From a virus, in IMG/VR virus record IMGVR_UViG_3300035698_010279, positions 1 to 34,250 of that record: a DNA stretch of 34,250 nt. One strand, given 5' to 3'. Positions 23,026-30,260 of this stretch are shown here, piece by piece. Positions within the stretch are counted from its first letter, which is position 1. Each line of letters starts with the position of its first letter. A program made the translations under genes and the position numbers. The notes beneath the pieces are model-generated. The model made no database searches. It saw only the letters and a list, made by a program, of their open reading frames with translations, and was not told where the DNA came from.

Positions 23026-23031
23026 TTTTGA

Positions 23032-23433
23032 TTACCTCACTTTGCTCAGGCCACGGATGACAAGGCCACGTTCCAGGCAACCCGCCCGGAGAGCCTCTCT
23101 CAGGTCAGACTGGGATTCCCCGGAGGGGAGAACCACATCATCATAATGGATCTCTCCGGCAACCATCACCTGGGCGATGAGTTCTCCGGCAGAATCCAGC
23201 ACGAAGGAATCGGGGTAGACGAAGCCTTTGATCTCGTCAACATCACCGGTTCCGGAAGCAGACCACACGACCCATTCGAAGTTGGCAGAGTCAAAAGAGA
23301 CAGGGGTGCCTACTTCAACGGTGGGCTCTGCGGCATCACTTCCGAAAGTGACGGGCAGGACCTTGGTGGGCTGGATGCGCGGATACGCATCATAGTCGGA
23401 TTTTCCGAACAGTTCATTGGTTCGGTAAGCCAT
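23032..23433 (-). CDS. Head decoration protein, lambda gpD-like
   Basis: A 133-residue protein between protease/scaffold and capsid genes. The C-terminal half (GFVYPDSFVLDSAGELIAQV, then MVAGEIHYDDVVLP and a helical end LREALRAGCLERGLVIRGL) matches the gpD-type pattern, in which the trimer stabilises the expanded shell. The start has GGAGAGGA about 8 bases upstream. The family call is by pattern and synteny. Confidence 0.72.
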   Translation of the reverse strand: MAYRTNELFGKSDYDAYPRIQPTKVLPVTFGSDAAEPTVEVGTPVSFDSANFEWVVWSASGTGDVDEIKGFVYPDSFVLDSAGELIAQVMVAGEIHYDDVVLPSGESQSDLREALRAGCLERGLVIRGLSKVR

Positions 23434-23435
23434 GA

Positions 23436-23819
23436 TTACAGTCCTCTCCTCTTGTTGAGGATTTCAGCGACTTTGCTGGCACGAGCCACGAGGTCACATT
23501 CCTCTTTGTTGAGTTCGATACCAAGAACGCTTTCAGCGGGATCGTTTTCGGCGGGGTCCTGGTTCGAGGATTTTTCCAGCTTTGCGAGCCGGGCTTTCAT
23601 TTCGTCACGCTCTTTGATGAGGGCTGCCTCGGAGTCGGAGACCTTGGGCTTCTCCAGCTTGGCCTTCATTTCGTCGCGTTCTTTGATGAGGGCTGCCTCG
23701 GAGTCGGAGACCTTGGGCTCTTCTTCCTTTTTGACAACGGTCATTTCCTTGACGGTCTCGGCGAGACCACTCACGACTTTCGTGAGATCTTCAAGGTCTT
23801 TCTTGAATTCTTTGGACAT
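23436..23819 (-). CDS. Nested scaffold protein from internal in-frame start
   Basis: Met186 of the protease gene (ATG 23817-23819) is preceded by GGAG at the ideal 8-base distance, strong for an internal site. Translation there gives 127 residues (MSKEFKKDLEDLTKVV and onward): the coiled coil, the 23-residue repeat pair and the C-terminal helix (ECDLVARASKVAEIL) that would contact the capsid protein. Lambda Nu3 is made in the same way from inside gene C. The internal start is an inference from the sequence. Confidence 0.6.
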   Translation of the reverse strand: MSKEFKKDLEDLTKVVSGLAETVKEMTVVKKEEEPKVSDSEAALIKERDEMKAKLEKPKVSDSEAALIKERDEMKARLAKLEKSSNQDPAENDPAESVLGIELNKEECDLVARASKVAEILNKRRGL

Positions 23820-24374
23820 CTTCTTTTCTCCATTGAAGAGAGACTTCACGAATTGGAATAGCGAAGTAGAGTCCTCCTCTTTCTCCGCCTCAAGTTCAGC
23901 AGTTCCGGCCAGGGACACCCCCGACCACTTACCTTCTTTATAGAGCTTTTTCAACTCTTCATCTTCCAGCTTGATGACCATGCCCCAAGCACCTGTAGGC
24001 TCTACCAGGATACCATCCCGGTTCTTCAGGTCCTTAAAACGGGGGTCACCCTTTTGAACGATGAAGGTCTCTGCTACGAAGGCACGCTCCTTGTCGAGGG
24101 CCTTGCCATCATGGCGAAGGTCCAATTGGCCGCCACCCTGCTGAAAAGAGTAGGCCATTTGTTTGATTACTTCTGCCGATGCGATGTCCCCCTGGGAGTC
24201 CCTGTTTTCGGGGGTGTAAACAATCGCATGGATCTCATCCAGGGCCTCGGAGGCTTTGGATACCAAGTCCATTTCGAACAGGCCATCCTCCTTCAAGATC
24301 ACCGGGAGTCTGTTTGCACCGGCTGGGACCAGGCTGATAAACCTGATCGAGGCGCGTTTGATTCTCCGTTTCAT
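23436..24374 (-). CDS. XkdF-like prohead serine protease fused to scaffold
   Basis: A 312-residue protein. Residues about 45-165 match the XkdF/Peptidase_S78_2 prohead protease: IVYTPENRDSQGDIASAEVI, His88 in LRHDGK, and Ser154 in KWSGVSLAG as likely catalytic pair. From about residue 180 it is a charged coiled coil with a 23-residue unit (KVSDSEAALIKERDEMKA) repeated twice, typical of a scaffold. This is the C/Nu3 arrangement of lambda: protease with the scaffold as its C-terminus. The start ATG at 24372-24374 has TAAGGA 8 bases upstream. An internal start at 23819 would make the scaffold alone. The product cleaves and removes the scaffold during head maturation. Confidence 0.83.
   Translation of the reverse strand: MKRRIKRASIRFISLVPAGANRLPVILKEDGLFEMDLVSKASEALDEIHAIVYTPENRDSQGDIASAEVIKQMAYSFQQGGGQLDLRHDGKALDKERAFVAETFIVQKGDPRFKDLKNRDGILVEPTGAWGMVIKLEDEELKKLYKEGKWSGVSLAGTAELEAEKEEDSTSLFQFVKSLFNGEKKMSKEFKKDLEDLTKVVSGLAETVKEMTVVKKEEEPKVSDSEAALIKERDEMKAKLEKPKVSDSEAALIKERDEMKARLAKLEKSSNQDPAENDPAESVLGIELNKEECDLVARASKVAEILNKRRGL
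23596..23719 (-). repeat. 55-bp direct repeat in scaffold coding region
   Basis: Bases 23596-23650 and 23665-23719 are nearly identical (two differences) with a 69-base period, which is 23 codons. The unit encodes KVSDSEAALIKERDEMKA plus a short linker and lengthens the coiled coil by about three heptads. Confidence 0.9.
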
Positions 24375-24514
24375 TATCGAGTCCTTACATAAGTGATACA
24401 AACTAATCGCCACAAATTGCGTATCATTCTGTGACGACGGACTTCTTTCCTTCTGAGGCATGTAACGCAATGGAACGGAAAAAGTTCTCTCTTTTTTGAT
24501 AAAAGGCTGGAAAA
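24375..24514. other. Divergent intergenic region between protease and portal genes
   Basis: This 140-base gap is the only place where transcription must diverge: leftward to the capsid genes and rightward to the portal. It is A/T-richer than its surroundings. No -35/-10 pair of the quality of the three other promoters is visible on either strand. Candidate weak minus-strand elements (TTGTGG with TATGTA at 18 bases) are not convincing. A phage-specific or activator-dependent late promoter is possible. Confidence 0.5.
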
Positions 24515-25903
24515 ATGAGTAAAAGCAGTAAAAAGAAGAAGACCGACTCCATGGTCTCCTTCATCAATCACTTCCACAACAAGCTGTATGGAGCCCGTGA
24601 CGTGTCCCTGACGGACGCGCTGTTCAAGATGGCTCCAGTGGATGGGGTATCCAACCAGGACCCCTCACAGGGCAGGAAGGGCCATCCATTCAATTTCTCA
24701 GCGGCACTTGACTTCAAGAAATCGAATGCCCATCACTCTACCTGCATCGAAACAAAATCTGAATCTACGGTTGGCCTGGGGTTCGCCACCGAAAAAGAGA
24801 AACGCGACAAGGCTGCACCAAAGTTCCCAGGTGGAATCCAGCCTCCACAGGAAGCCAAGGGTGTCAACAAGGAGGATGTCCAGGCCGACCGTAGACTTTC
24901 CAAGGCAGAGAACCTCCTTGACCCCCTCTGCTCGATCAGCATCCAGGACGTGATTTCCAGCGTGTGCGAGGACTACTGGCAGACCGGCAACGGTTACATC
25001 GAGGTGGTCCGGAACGCCTTCGGAGAGGTCTCTGGGCTCCATCACCTGCCTGCCAATTACGTCTATGTGAATGTGGAGGATGACTTCTACAACATGCACT
25101 ACGAGGTCCTGGGTGCGGGCCTGGGCAATGTCTTCACGTCCGGGGACCGGCTCTTTGCTGCCTTCGGTGACACGGAGAACTTCAAGACACGGAGAAAGGT
25201 TGCCGGAGACGTTCGTTCAAGTGAGGTCATTCACTTCCGTAAACCTACTTCCCAGTCCAGGTGGTATGGGGTCCCTGATTGGTTGTGTGGTGTCGCGGCC
25301 ATAGAGCTGGTCCAGTGCCTGCACCAGTTCCAGTATGACTTTTTCCAAAACAGAGCAGTGCCCGAATTCATGCTCTTCCTCCTCGGCCAGAACGTCGGGG
25401 CTGATAACTGGGAATCCCTCACCAGTTCACTCCAGGCCAACATGGGTCACGGGAACTCCCACAAGTCCCTGGTCATGAACATCACGGACCCGAACATGAA
25501 GATCCAGTTGGAGAAGCTGGCTCTCGACAGGGGAGGTGAGGATACCTTCAGTGACCTCAATGCAGGGCTGGCCCAGGAAGTCGTGACTGCTCACCGAGTC
25601 CCGCCGCTGCTCGCTGGCATCCAGATCCCAGGCAAGATGGGTGCGGCCAACGAGATCGTCTCCACCATGAAGGCGTTCCAGAGCCTGGTCATCGGCCCTG
25701 CCCAGAAGGTGTTCGAGACCGTCCTAAACAATACTCTCGGTGGAGACCTGGGCGTGAAGGGCCTGGCCCGAGGTGACTTCGAGTTCCGAAAGATCGTTGA
25801 TGAGATGGAAGTCGAGCAGATGGATACGGTCTCCAGGATGCGCCAGGAATTCGCTGGTCCCGAGAACGCTGGCCGCGACCCCAACAAAGGATTGAAGAGA
25901 TAA
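24515..25903 (+). CDS. Phage portal protein (PBSX/PF04860 type)
   Basis: A 462-residue protein with clear portal features: VCEDYWQTGNGYIEVVRN, LHHLPANYVYVNV, the conserved YGVPDWLCGVAAIELVQCL followed by FQYDFFQNRAVPEFML, and AHRVPPLLAGIQ. The N-terminus is Lys-rich (SKSSKKKK). The portal forms the dodecameric ring through which DNA enters and leaves. It is the only virion gene, with its downstream partner, on the plus strand, whereas other head genes lie on the minus strand from 24374. The ribosome-binding site is AAAAGG, about 8-10 bases upstream. Confidence 0.92.
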   Translation: MSKSSKKKKTDSMVSFINHFHNKLYGARDVSLTDALFKMAPVDGVSNQDPSQGRKGHPFNFSAALDFKKSNAHHSTCIETKSESTVGLGFATEKEKRDKAAPKFPGGIQPPQEAKGVNKEDVQADRRLSKAENLLDPLCSISIQDVISSVCEDYWQTGNGYIEVVRNAFGEVSGLHHLPANYVYVNVEDDFYNMHYEVLGAGLGNVFTSGDRLFAAFGDTENFKTRRKVAGDVRSSEVIHFRKPTSQSRWYGVPDWLCGVAAIELVQCLHQFQYDFFQNRAVPEFMLFLLGQNVGADNWESLTSSLQANMGHGNSHKSLVMNITDPNMKIQLEKLALDRGGEDTFSDLNAGLAQEVVTAHRVPPLLAGIQIPGKMGAANEIVSTMKAFQSLVIGPAQKVFETVLNNTLGGDLGVKGLARGDFEFRKIVDEMEVEQMDTVSRMRQEFAGPENAGRDPNKGLKR

Positions 25904-25904
25904 C

Positions 25905-26612
25905 ATGGGCAGGCTAATGAGAGGTCTGACGAGAAAGAGGATAGAGGTCTCAACGGCCTATATCCTCGCTCGTGCATTCAAGCACCGGGCAGGGTCCGAG
26001 TGTAGGTCACTGTCCCTCAGAATCGTTATCGACGGCATCAAACTCCGGCGCAAGTCCAGCGTCATCAACCTTCGGATCAAGCACCACTGGGCCAGGTCCT
26101 ACCATGATGGCTATGGTGGGAGCACAAAGCAGGTAGGATTCTGGGTCATGTTCCCGAAGGGCAAGGACCCTCGTAGACCTGCCGAGGCCCACCTTGAGAT
26201 CAGCAGGCGGCGCGTGCGGAAGTTCACTCCTGGAGAGGGTCGTGCTGCCAAGGCCAGGTTCGGCAAGGAGATGATCTTCTTCAAGAAGCGGAAGGCATGG
26301 AAGGGAGATCCATTCTTTGATCGTGCCACACTAAACTACCGGGCCGAATACGATAAAGAGGTTGGTGACATTCTGGATGCTGCTGTTCCAGCCCACCTTG
26401 ACAGAATTCTGGGTAAGGCCCTTGGTGTGAAGTTGTCTGGAAGCGCGAAGAGGGTTGACATGCGAGACTTCAAGCACCCCGACCCCCTCCGGCGACCTGG
26501 ATCATTCACTGTAGTTCCCATCTACTCCAAGACCAAAGAGACCACGATCTCACCGGAGCAGTGGAACATCATAAACGGCATGGGCTCAGGCACCGAGGAG
26601 CGCGAGGATTAA
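25905..26612 (+). CDS. Basic protein after portal, possible virion morphogenesis protein
   Basis: A 235-residue, very basic protein starting 1 base after the portal stop, with AAAGGA in the portal end as ribosome-binding site. The segment HHWARSYHDGYGG and a later KGDPFFDRATLNYRAEYD followed by a helix (AAVPAHLDRILGKALG) recall the layout of Mu gpG/HK97 gp10-like neck or tail-completion proteins (a Y-A-x-x-H-x-x-G motif, then R-P-F-F/L, then a terminal helix). The match is weak. It ends convergently on the RuvC-like gene. Its coupling to the portal suggests a head or neck role. Confidence 0.45.
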   Translation: MGRLMRGLTRKRIEVSTAYILARAFKHRAGSECRSLSLRIVIDGIKLRRKSSVINLRIKHHWARSYHDGYGGSTKQVGFWVMFPKGKDPRRPAEAHLEISRRRVRKFTPGEGRAAKARFGKEMIFFKKRKAWKGDPFFDRATLNYRAEYDKEVGDILDAAVPAHLDRILGKALGVKLSGSAKRVDMRDFKHPDPLRRPGSFTVVPIYSKTKETTISPEQWNIINGMGSGTEERED

Positions 26613-26620
26613 CCTCGCGC
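26600..26620. terminator. Hairpin over convergent stop codons
   Basis: A perfect 8-bp GC-rich stem GCGCGAGG/CCTCGCGC with loop ATTAA. The loop contains both stop codons: TAA of the plus-strand gene (26610-26612) and TAA of the minus-strand resolvase gene (26611-26609). There is no T-tract on either side, so it is not a standard intrinsic terminator; it may pause polymerase or protect both 3' ends. Confidence 0.5.
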
Positions 26621-27121
26621 CTCTCCCCATGCTGCCAACCCGATGGAATCGACTAAGTGGAGCCATTCACCTACCTTGAAGTCAAACGGTGCGTTCGTCG
26701 GGTAGGAGCCTGTAGAGGTCTTGGTATACTCCCAGCCGATGCGCGACAGAATCCTTGCTTGGTGGATGGGCTTCGGGACACTCTTCTTCCAGTCGCAGGG
26801 CCTGGGAATGACCAGGCTACCGGCGAACGGCCTGAGAATCCCAGCAACTGCCCCGGTCACCTGGGCGATCATAATGAGGCTGTTCGGATCGGCCCTGCCC
26901 CTGCCCTGGTATGCTTGCTGCCCCTCCACGACCAGAAGGAACTCCTTGCCGCAGGGCACCTGGTTCGGCAGGTCCTGAAGAGCCCATATCATCTCGCGAA
27001 CTGAATCCGCTCCCCTGAACTTCCTTGGGATGGAAACCACCCCCAGGCTCAGGACCTCCCCATCCTCCATGCAGCACCATGAGGTATCTTTGCTGTCGGG
27101 GTCAACTCCAATGACTCTCAT
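26609..27121 (-). CDS. RuvC-like Holliday junction resolvase
   Basis: A 170-residue protein with the RNase H/RuvC fold pattern: first strand RVIGVDPDS with Asp7, a central VVEGQQAY with Glu66, and a C-terminal HLVDSIGLAAWG with His155 and Asp158. Phage resolvases of this type cut branched DNA before packaging or in recombination. The start ATG at 27119-27121 overlaps the stop of the glycosyltransferase gene by 4 bases. It is the last gene of the minus-strand block and converges with the portal unit. Confidence 0.78.
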   Translation of the reverse strand: MRVIGVDPDSKDTSWCCMEDGEVLSLGVVSIPRKFRGADSVREMIWALQDLPNQVPCGKEFLLVVEGQQAYQGRGRADPNSLIMIAQVTGAVAGILRPFAGSLVIPRPCDWKKSVPKPIHQARILSRIGWEYTKTSTGSYPTNAPFDFKVGEWLHLVDSIGLAAWGEARG

Positions 27122-27885
27122 GCGAAATCCCTCTCCCACATCTTAATGTAGAAACTTGCGAACTCTTTGCCCATCCACTCCGTCAAGACTCTGAAATTCG
27201 GGTCCGGCAGGAACTTCTTTGGACGGTGCCCAACACCTATCCCACCACGGCCCGGTAGGCCCTTCATGCCGATGCAGGTATCCCGCAATGGCTCGTAGCA
27301 GTCTTGGATGTAAGGGTCGTTCCCTGTCACAGTCCACATCCTGGCATCGTATCCCTTGCTGCCATTATGGATACCTTGCTCAACCACCATCTTGAAGACT
27401 GCCATGAGGTAAGACCCAAAGGCTGTTGAGCACAGAGCACTGCCACGGTTACGGAAGATTCGATACGACTTGCTGGGCAGGTGGTAATACTTCTGCCACA
27501 CCGTTCCGACGATATCAGCGTGTTCAAGCCTCCGGCTGACATTCTCTAGATGAGTGTTTGAATACCAGTCGTCATCCTCACAGATGACGATGTTGGGTGA
27601 GGAGACCACATTCAGGGCCTTCAACAAGTTCTTGCCGAGGCTGACTGGACCTGAATCCCTCTTGACCGGCTTGCGACGGATGTAATAACAGGTGATCCCG
27701 TAGTTGGCAAGAGTGGAGTCCCCTACCTCAGCGAGTGCCCTGGGAGCCGCATTGGTCTCCCCGTCGTCCACCACTATCCACTCGATCTTCCCGGTGTAGG
27801 TTTGGTGTAGGAGGTTCCTGGCCAGGAACTTCAGCGTCTCATACCTATCCCCAGTGGGGGTGATCACCGTAATTGAATCGTTCAT
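27118..27885 (-). CDS. Glycosyltransferase family 2-like protein
   Basis: A 255-residue GT-A fold protein. The N-terminus TVITPTGDRYETLKFLARNL and IEWIVVDDGE are the nucleotide-sugar binding strands, and ICEDDDWY (residues about 102-108) is the metal-binding DxD motif. The C-terminal half has a GNDPYIQDCYEPLRD region and aromatic residues for an acceptor. The start at 27885 has AAAGGGGA upstream and overlaps the preceding gene by 4 bases. The acceptor is unknown: modified DNA, virion protein or host surface are possible. Confidence 0.82.
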   Translation of the reverse strand: MNDSITVITPTGDRYETLKFLARNLLHQTYTGKIEWIVVDDGETNAAPRALAEVGDSTLANYGITCYYIRRKPVKRDSGPVSLGKNLLKALNVVSSPNIVICEDDDWYSNTHLENVSRRLEHADIVGTVWQKYYHLPSKSYRIFRNRGSALCSTAFGSYLMAVFKMVVEQGIHNGSKGYDARMWTVTGNDPYIQDCYEPLRDTCIGMKGLPGRGGIGVGHRPKKFLPDPNFRVLTEWMGKEFASFYIKMWERDFA

Positions 27886-28589
27886 TTCAGTCCCCTTTCC
27901 CCCTTCTTCCACCCTCTTTTTCGATGCAGCTCCGGGGCCGGAGTCGTCGATTGGTGCTTATAGAATTTGAGGTAACGATTTTTTCTATAATGGCCATCGA
28001 AGTATTCAACTGTGATGTTGTGCTTGTGCATCGTGTAGTCCACTGACAGTTGATCTCGGATCGTCCAGAGACAAACTTCCTCCCACCAAGACTCCTGCCA
28101 GGCCCTCACCTTCTTGGTGTTCCTTCTGACGAAGAACCCGGTAGACGTGATTGCGTTCTGCTCGACCCACCCCTGTTTCCTGTAGTAGGCTACCTGGGCC
28201 TGTGCCAGCTCAAGCGGGATACCACAGTGGATACTCACCGCCTCTGCCTCGGCCTCTGCCCTGGTCCTGTGAGGGTGCTTGAACGCGAGGATGTCATGGG
28301 ACTGTGAGTGCCTCACTATCGAGTTGGTTGGATCTCTCACGATCTCGAACGACCCATCTAACCATGCGTAGATGTCAGCATCCGGGAAGAACACATGAGG
28401 TTTGATCTTCAAGAGCCTGGCCTGGAGCCTCGGGTGGTGCCAGGCTCTCGTTACGAAGACCTCCCATACCTTGCACTGTGGTTGGGGAGTGTCTGTGAAT
28501 GCGACGTATCTGACCTTCGGGTTCACGTCCAGTGGGTCCCTCAGTGGGTCAGTAGCTCCGTAGACGGCGGTGCAATAGATTAGCTTCAT
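27882..28589 (-). CDS. DUF616/TOD1-like glycosyltransferase-family protein
   Basis: A 235-residue protein with the pattern of DUF616 proteins: LIYCTAVYGATDPLRDP, VRYVAFTD, a WHHPRLQARLLKIKPH segment, DIYAWLDGSFEI (DxD-like at the metal site) and a later GFFVRRNTKKV. The family is related to glycosyltransferases. The start at 28589 has GGAG about 7 bases upstream and an ATGA overlap with the methyltransferase stop; a longer upstream start lacks support. It forms a translationally coupled series with the two flanking enzymes. Confidence 0.75.
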   Translation of the reverse strand: MKLIYCTAVYGATDPLRDPLDVNPKVRYVAFTDTPQPQCKVWEVFVTRAWHHPRLQARLLKIKPHVFFPDADIYAWLDGSFEIVRDPTNSIVRHSQSHDILAFKHPHRTRAEAEAEAVSIHCGIPLELAQAQVAYYRKQGWVEQNAITSTGFFVRRNTKKVRAWQESWWEEVCLWTIRDQLSVDYTMHKHNITVEYFDGHYRKNRYLKFYKHQSTTPAPELHRKRGWKKGERGLK

Positions 28590-29173
28590 TGCTTCTCCAA
28601 GCACAGCAATCCGTGTCCATACGGGAAGTGGAATTTGATCTTCCACTCTGGGTTGCAGACCATGAATTCGTCGATGGCCAATCGAATTCCATGGGTGTCC
28701 TTATCATGCACGGGGGTAACGCTCGGCTGCCTCTGCCACTTGCCTGTCTCTCCATCGGCTCCGTAGATGGCGAAGGAGATCGTGTCGTGGAAGACCAGGA
28801 ACTTCTGGGCCTGTTTTCCGAAAGTGCGGAGTTCGTAGTTCAACTGCTCGTAGGTGTGGAGGGAGTCGAAGAAGATCATGTCACACACAGGGATCTCTTT
28901 GATGTCCCGGATGTCACCCTCATGTAGTCGCCAGTCCTTCCCTGCTGCTCTCTTGAGTCTCCTGGCCTTGCCAGTTATCACGAGGTCCCAGGAGTAAAGT
29001 GTTCCATTGCATCCAAGAAGGAATGCTGAAGCACTTGCACCTTGTTTCACCCCGAACTCCACGACATTGGCACACTCCTTTGCGATGCGGCGGAGGGTTG
29101 GTAAGTGCTGTGCGGTGGCACACCCACTCCTCGAATATTCACCGAACAGTTCTGCAATCTTGTTGACGTTCAT
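28586..29173 (-). CDS. Class I methyltransferase (Methyltransf_24-like)
   Basis: A 195-residue Rossmann-type protein. VVEFGVKQGASASAFL (about residues 37-52) is the SAM-binding motif I. LYSWDLV corresponds to motif II with its acidic residue, and CDMIFFDSLHTYEQLNYEL is motif IV with the metal/catalytic DSxHxY pattern of family 24 (related to O-methyltransferases acting on sugars). FLVFHDTI follows. It overlaps both neighbours by 4 bases. It likely methylates a sugar or small molecule made by the adjacent glycosyltransferases. Confidence 0.78.
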   Translation of the reverse strand: MNVNKIAELFGEYSRSGCATAQHLPTLRRIAKECANVVEFGVKQGASASAFLLGCNGTLYSWDLVITGKARRLKRAAGKDWRLHEGDIRDIKEIPVCDMIFFDSLHTYEQLNYELRTFGKQAQKFLVFHDTISFAIYGADGETGKWQRQPSVTPVHDKDTHGIRLAIDEFMVCNPEWKIKFHFPYGHGLLCLEKQ

Positions 29174-29754
29174 GCTGGTCTCGCTTTCGACGGTCTCATG
29201 GCCATCAATGGTTTAAATGGTAGTGCAGGCAGGTTCGCGATGGGGGAGCAGTTGAACAGGCCGACTCCCTTGGCTGCCAATAGGTCTCTGTATACCTTGA
29301 GTTGCTTGTTGATCTTTCCTGCTGCCTTGCTCATGTGGTGGTCTCGCAGGAGGTCCATCCCGATGATGCCAATGTTCTTGGACCGGAATCGGTAGGCAAG
29401 ACCGATGGCGGCGAACGGGGATGTCATGAAGTGAGGTATGGGTCCCTTATCAAGGTCCCACTGTTCTGGCTGGAGATGTGTGAACTTCTTGGTCTCCAAC
29501 TTCGTGACCCCATACCTCACATGGGGCAGGAGCCAATCATCCTGGTGGCAGACATAGGCCCGGTTCGCTGGGGTGCCCTCAATCGTGTCTACCCGCTCCT
29601 GTGTGAACCTCCCGAGCTTGTCCAGCACGAGGAGGTAGGTCGGGCTCAGGAAGTCACCAACGTCATTTACGCCGATGGTGCAAAACTTCTTGAGCGTATC
29701 TGCTTCGTCTCTTGCACTCTTCCCGAGCCCGACAATGATGATATCGTAAGTCAT
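29170..29754 (-). CDS. Rossmann-like protein resembling DUF115/MptE-type
   Basis: A 194-residue protein. The N-terminal IIIVGLGKSARDEADTL is a nucleotide-binding-like strand-loop-helix, followed by IGVNDVGDF. The segment TSPFAAIGLAYRFRSKNIGI then IGMDLLRD matches the S-G-x-x-A-x-x-L-A-x-x-x-G-x-x-x-I-x-x-I-G-x-D pattern of DUF115/MptE-like and some sialyltransferase-like phage proteins. Substrate unknown. It overlaps both neighbours by 4 bases and belongs to the sugar-modification cluster. Confidence 0.5.
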   Translation of the reverse strand: MTYDIIIVGLGKSARDEADTLKKFCTIGVNDVGDFLSPTYLLVLDKLGRFTQERVDTIEGTPANRAYVCHQDDWLLPHVRYGVTKLETKKFTHLQPEQWDLDKGPIPHFMTSPFAAIGLAYRFRSKNIGIIGMDLLRDHHMSKAAGKINKQLKVYRDLLAAKGVGLFNCSPIANLPALPFKPLMAMRPSKARPA

Positions 29755-30260
29755 TCCTGGTTGTTCCGATCAAACATCGACTCCACGAGGTTCTTCGCCC
29801 AGATAGCCATCATGGCACGACAGAACACATGGCCGAGGTGATCCTCACTCGTGTCCCCCTCCAGGAACTTGTAGACATGCCGGACCAGGTGGTTGAGGTG
29901 GCTCTTGAGCGGAATGCCTCCGTTGGATTTCCAGTTGGAGTCCCCATACTTCTCTGCGCCATAGGCCAGGACCTGGGCCAGGTTCTTGATTGCCCCTGGG
30001 TCGATCAGGTCGAACCTCTCGGCCAGCTTGGATTGCTTGGCACCGTTTGGAAGGGTCTCCATCTCCTCGACGGGAGCCTCCCTTTTCTGGGTGATGTGAG
30101 CGGAGTGATCCAACCCTTTCGCGAGGTCGATCCCTATCACAGGATTGTCAGCCTCTATCTCCTCCTCCTGGCTGGGGGAATGATATCCACCCATGAAACG
30201 ATGCTGGTAAGGCAGTGGTGGGTGGGAGCGTGGGTCACGTTGCTTGTCTCTCTCGGTCAT
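29751..30260 (-). CDS. dATP/dGTP diphosphohydrolase N-terminal domain protein (DUF5664-like)
   Basis: A 169-residue protein. The first about 70 residues are low-complexity and polar. The core matches the phage dGTP_diPhyd_N/DUF5664 pattern: RFDLIDPGAIKNLAQVLAYG, AEKYGDSNW, then SHLNHLVRHVYKFLEGD and DHLGHVFCRAMMAIW. Such proteins are thought to alter purine deoxynucleotide pools. Two adjacent ATG codons (30263, 30260) follow AGGAG; the second has the better 7-base spacing. The promoter at 30296-30324 lies just upstream, so it opens the sugar-modification unit. Confidence 0.7.
   Translation of the reverse strand: MTERDKQRDPRSHPPLPYQHRFMGGYHSPSQEEEIEADNPVIGIDLAKGLDHSAHITQKREAPVEEMETLPNGAKQSKLAERFDLIDPGAIKNLAQVLAYGAEKYGDSNWKSNGGIPLKSHLNHLVRHVYKFLEGDTSEDHLGHVFCRAMMAIWAKNLVESMFDRNNQE

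Noticed and set aside
21703-23031. 442-codon plus-strand frame opposite the capsid gene
   Set aside because: It is fully antisense to the major capsid protein and the next gene. Its length comes from codon bias of the minus strand, and no start site or protein family supports it.
24375-24514. Weak promoter-like pairs in the divergent region
   Set aside because: Best candidates match only about half of the consensus positions on either strand, so no promoter is claimed.
26723-26733. TATACC preceded by GGGAG in the resolvase gene
   Set aside because: No -35 box at 17 bases (TTCTGT) and the site is inside an essential-looking coding region pointing to the end of the operon.
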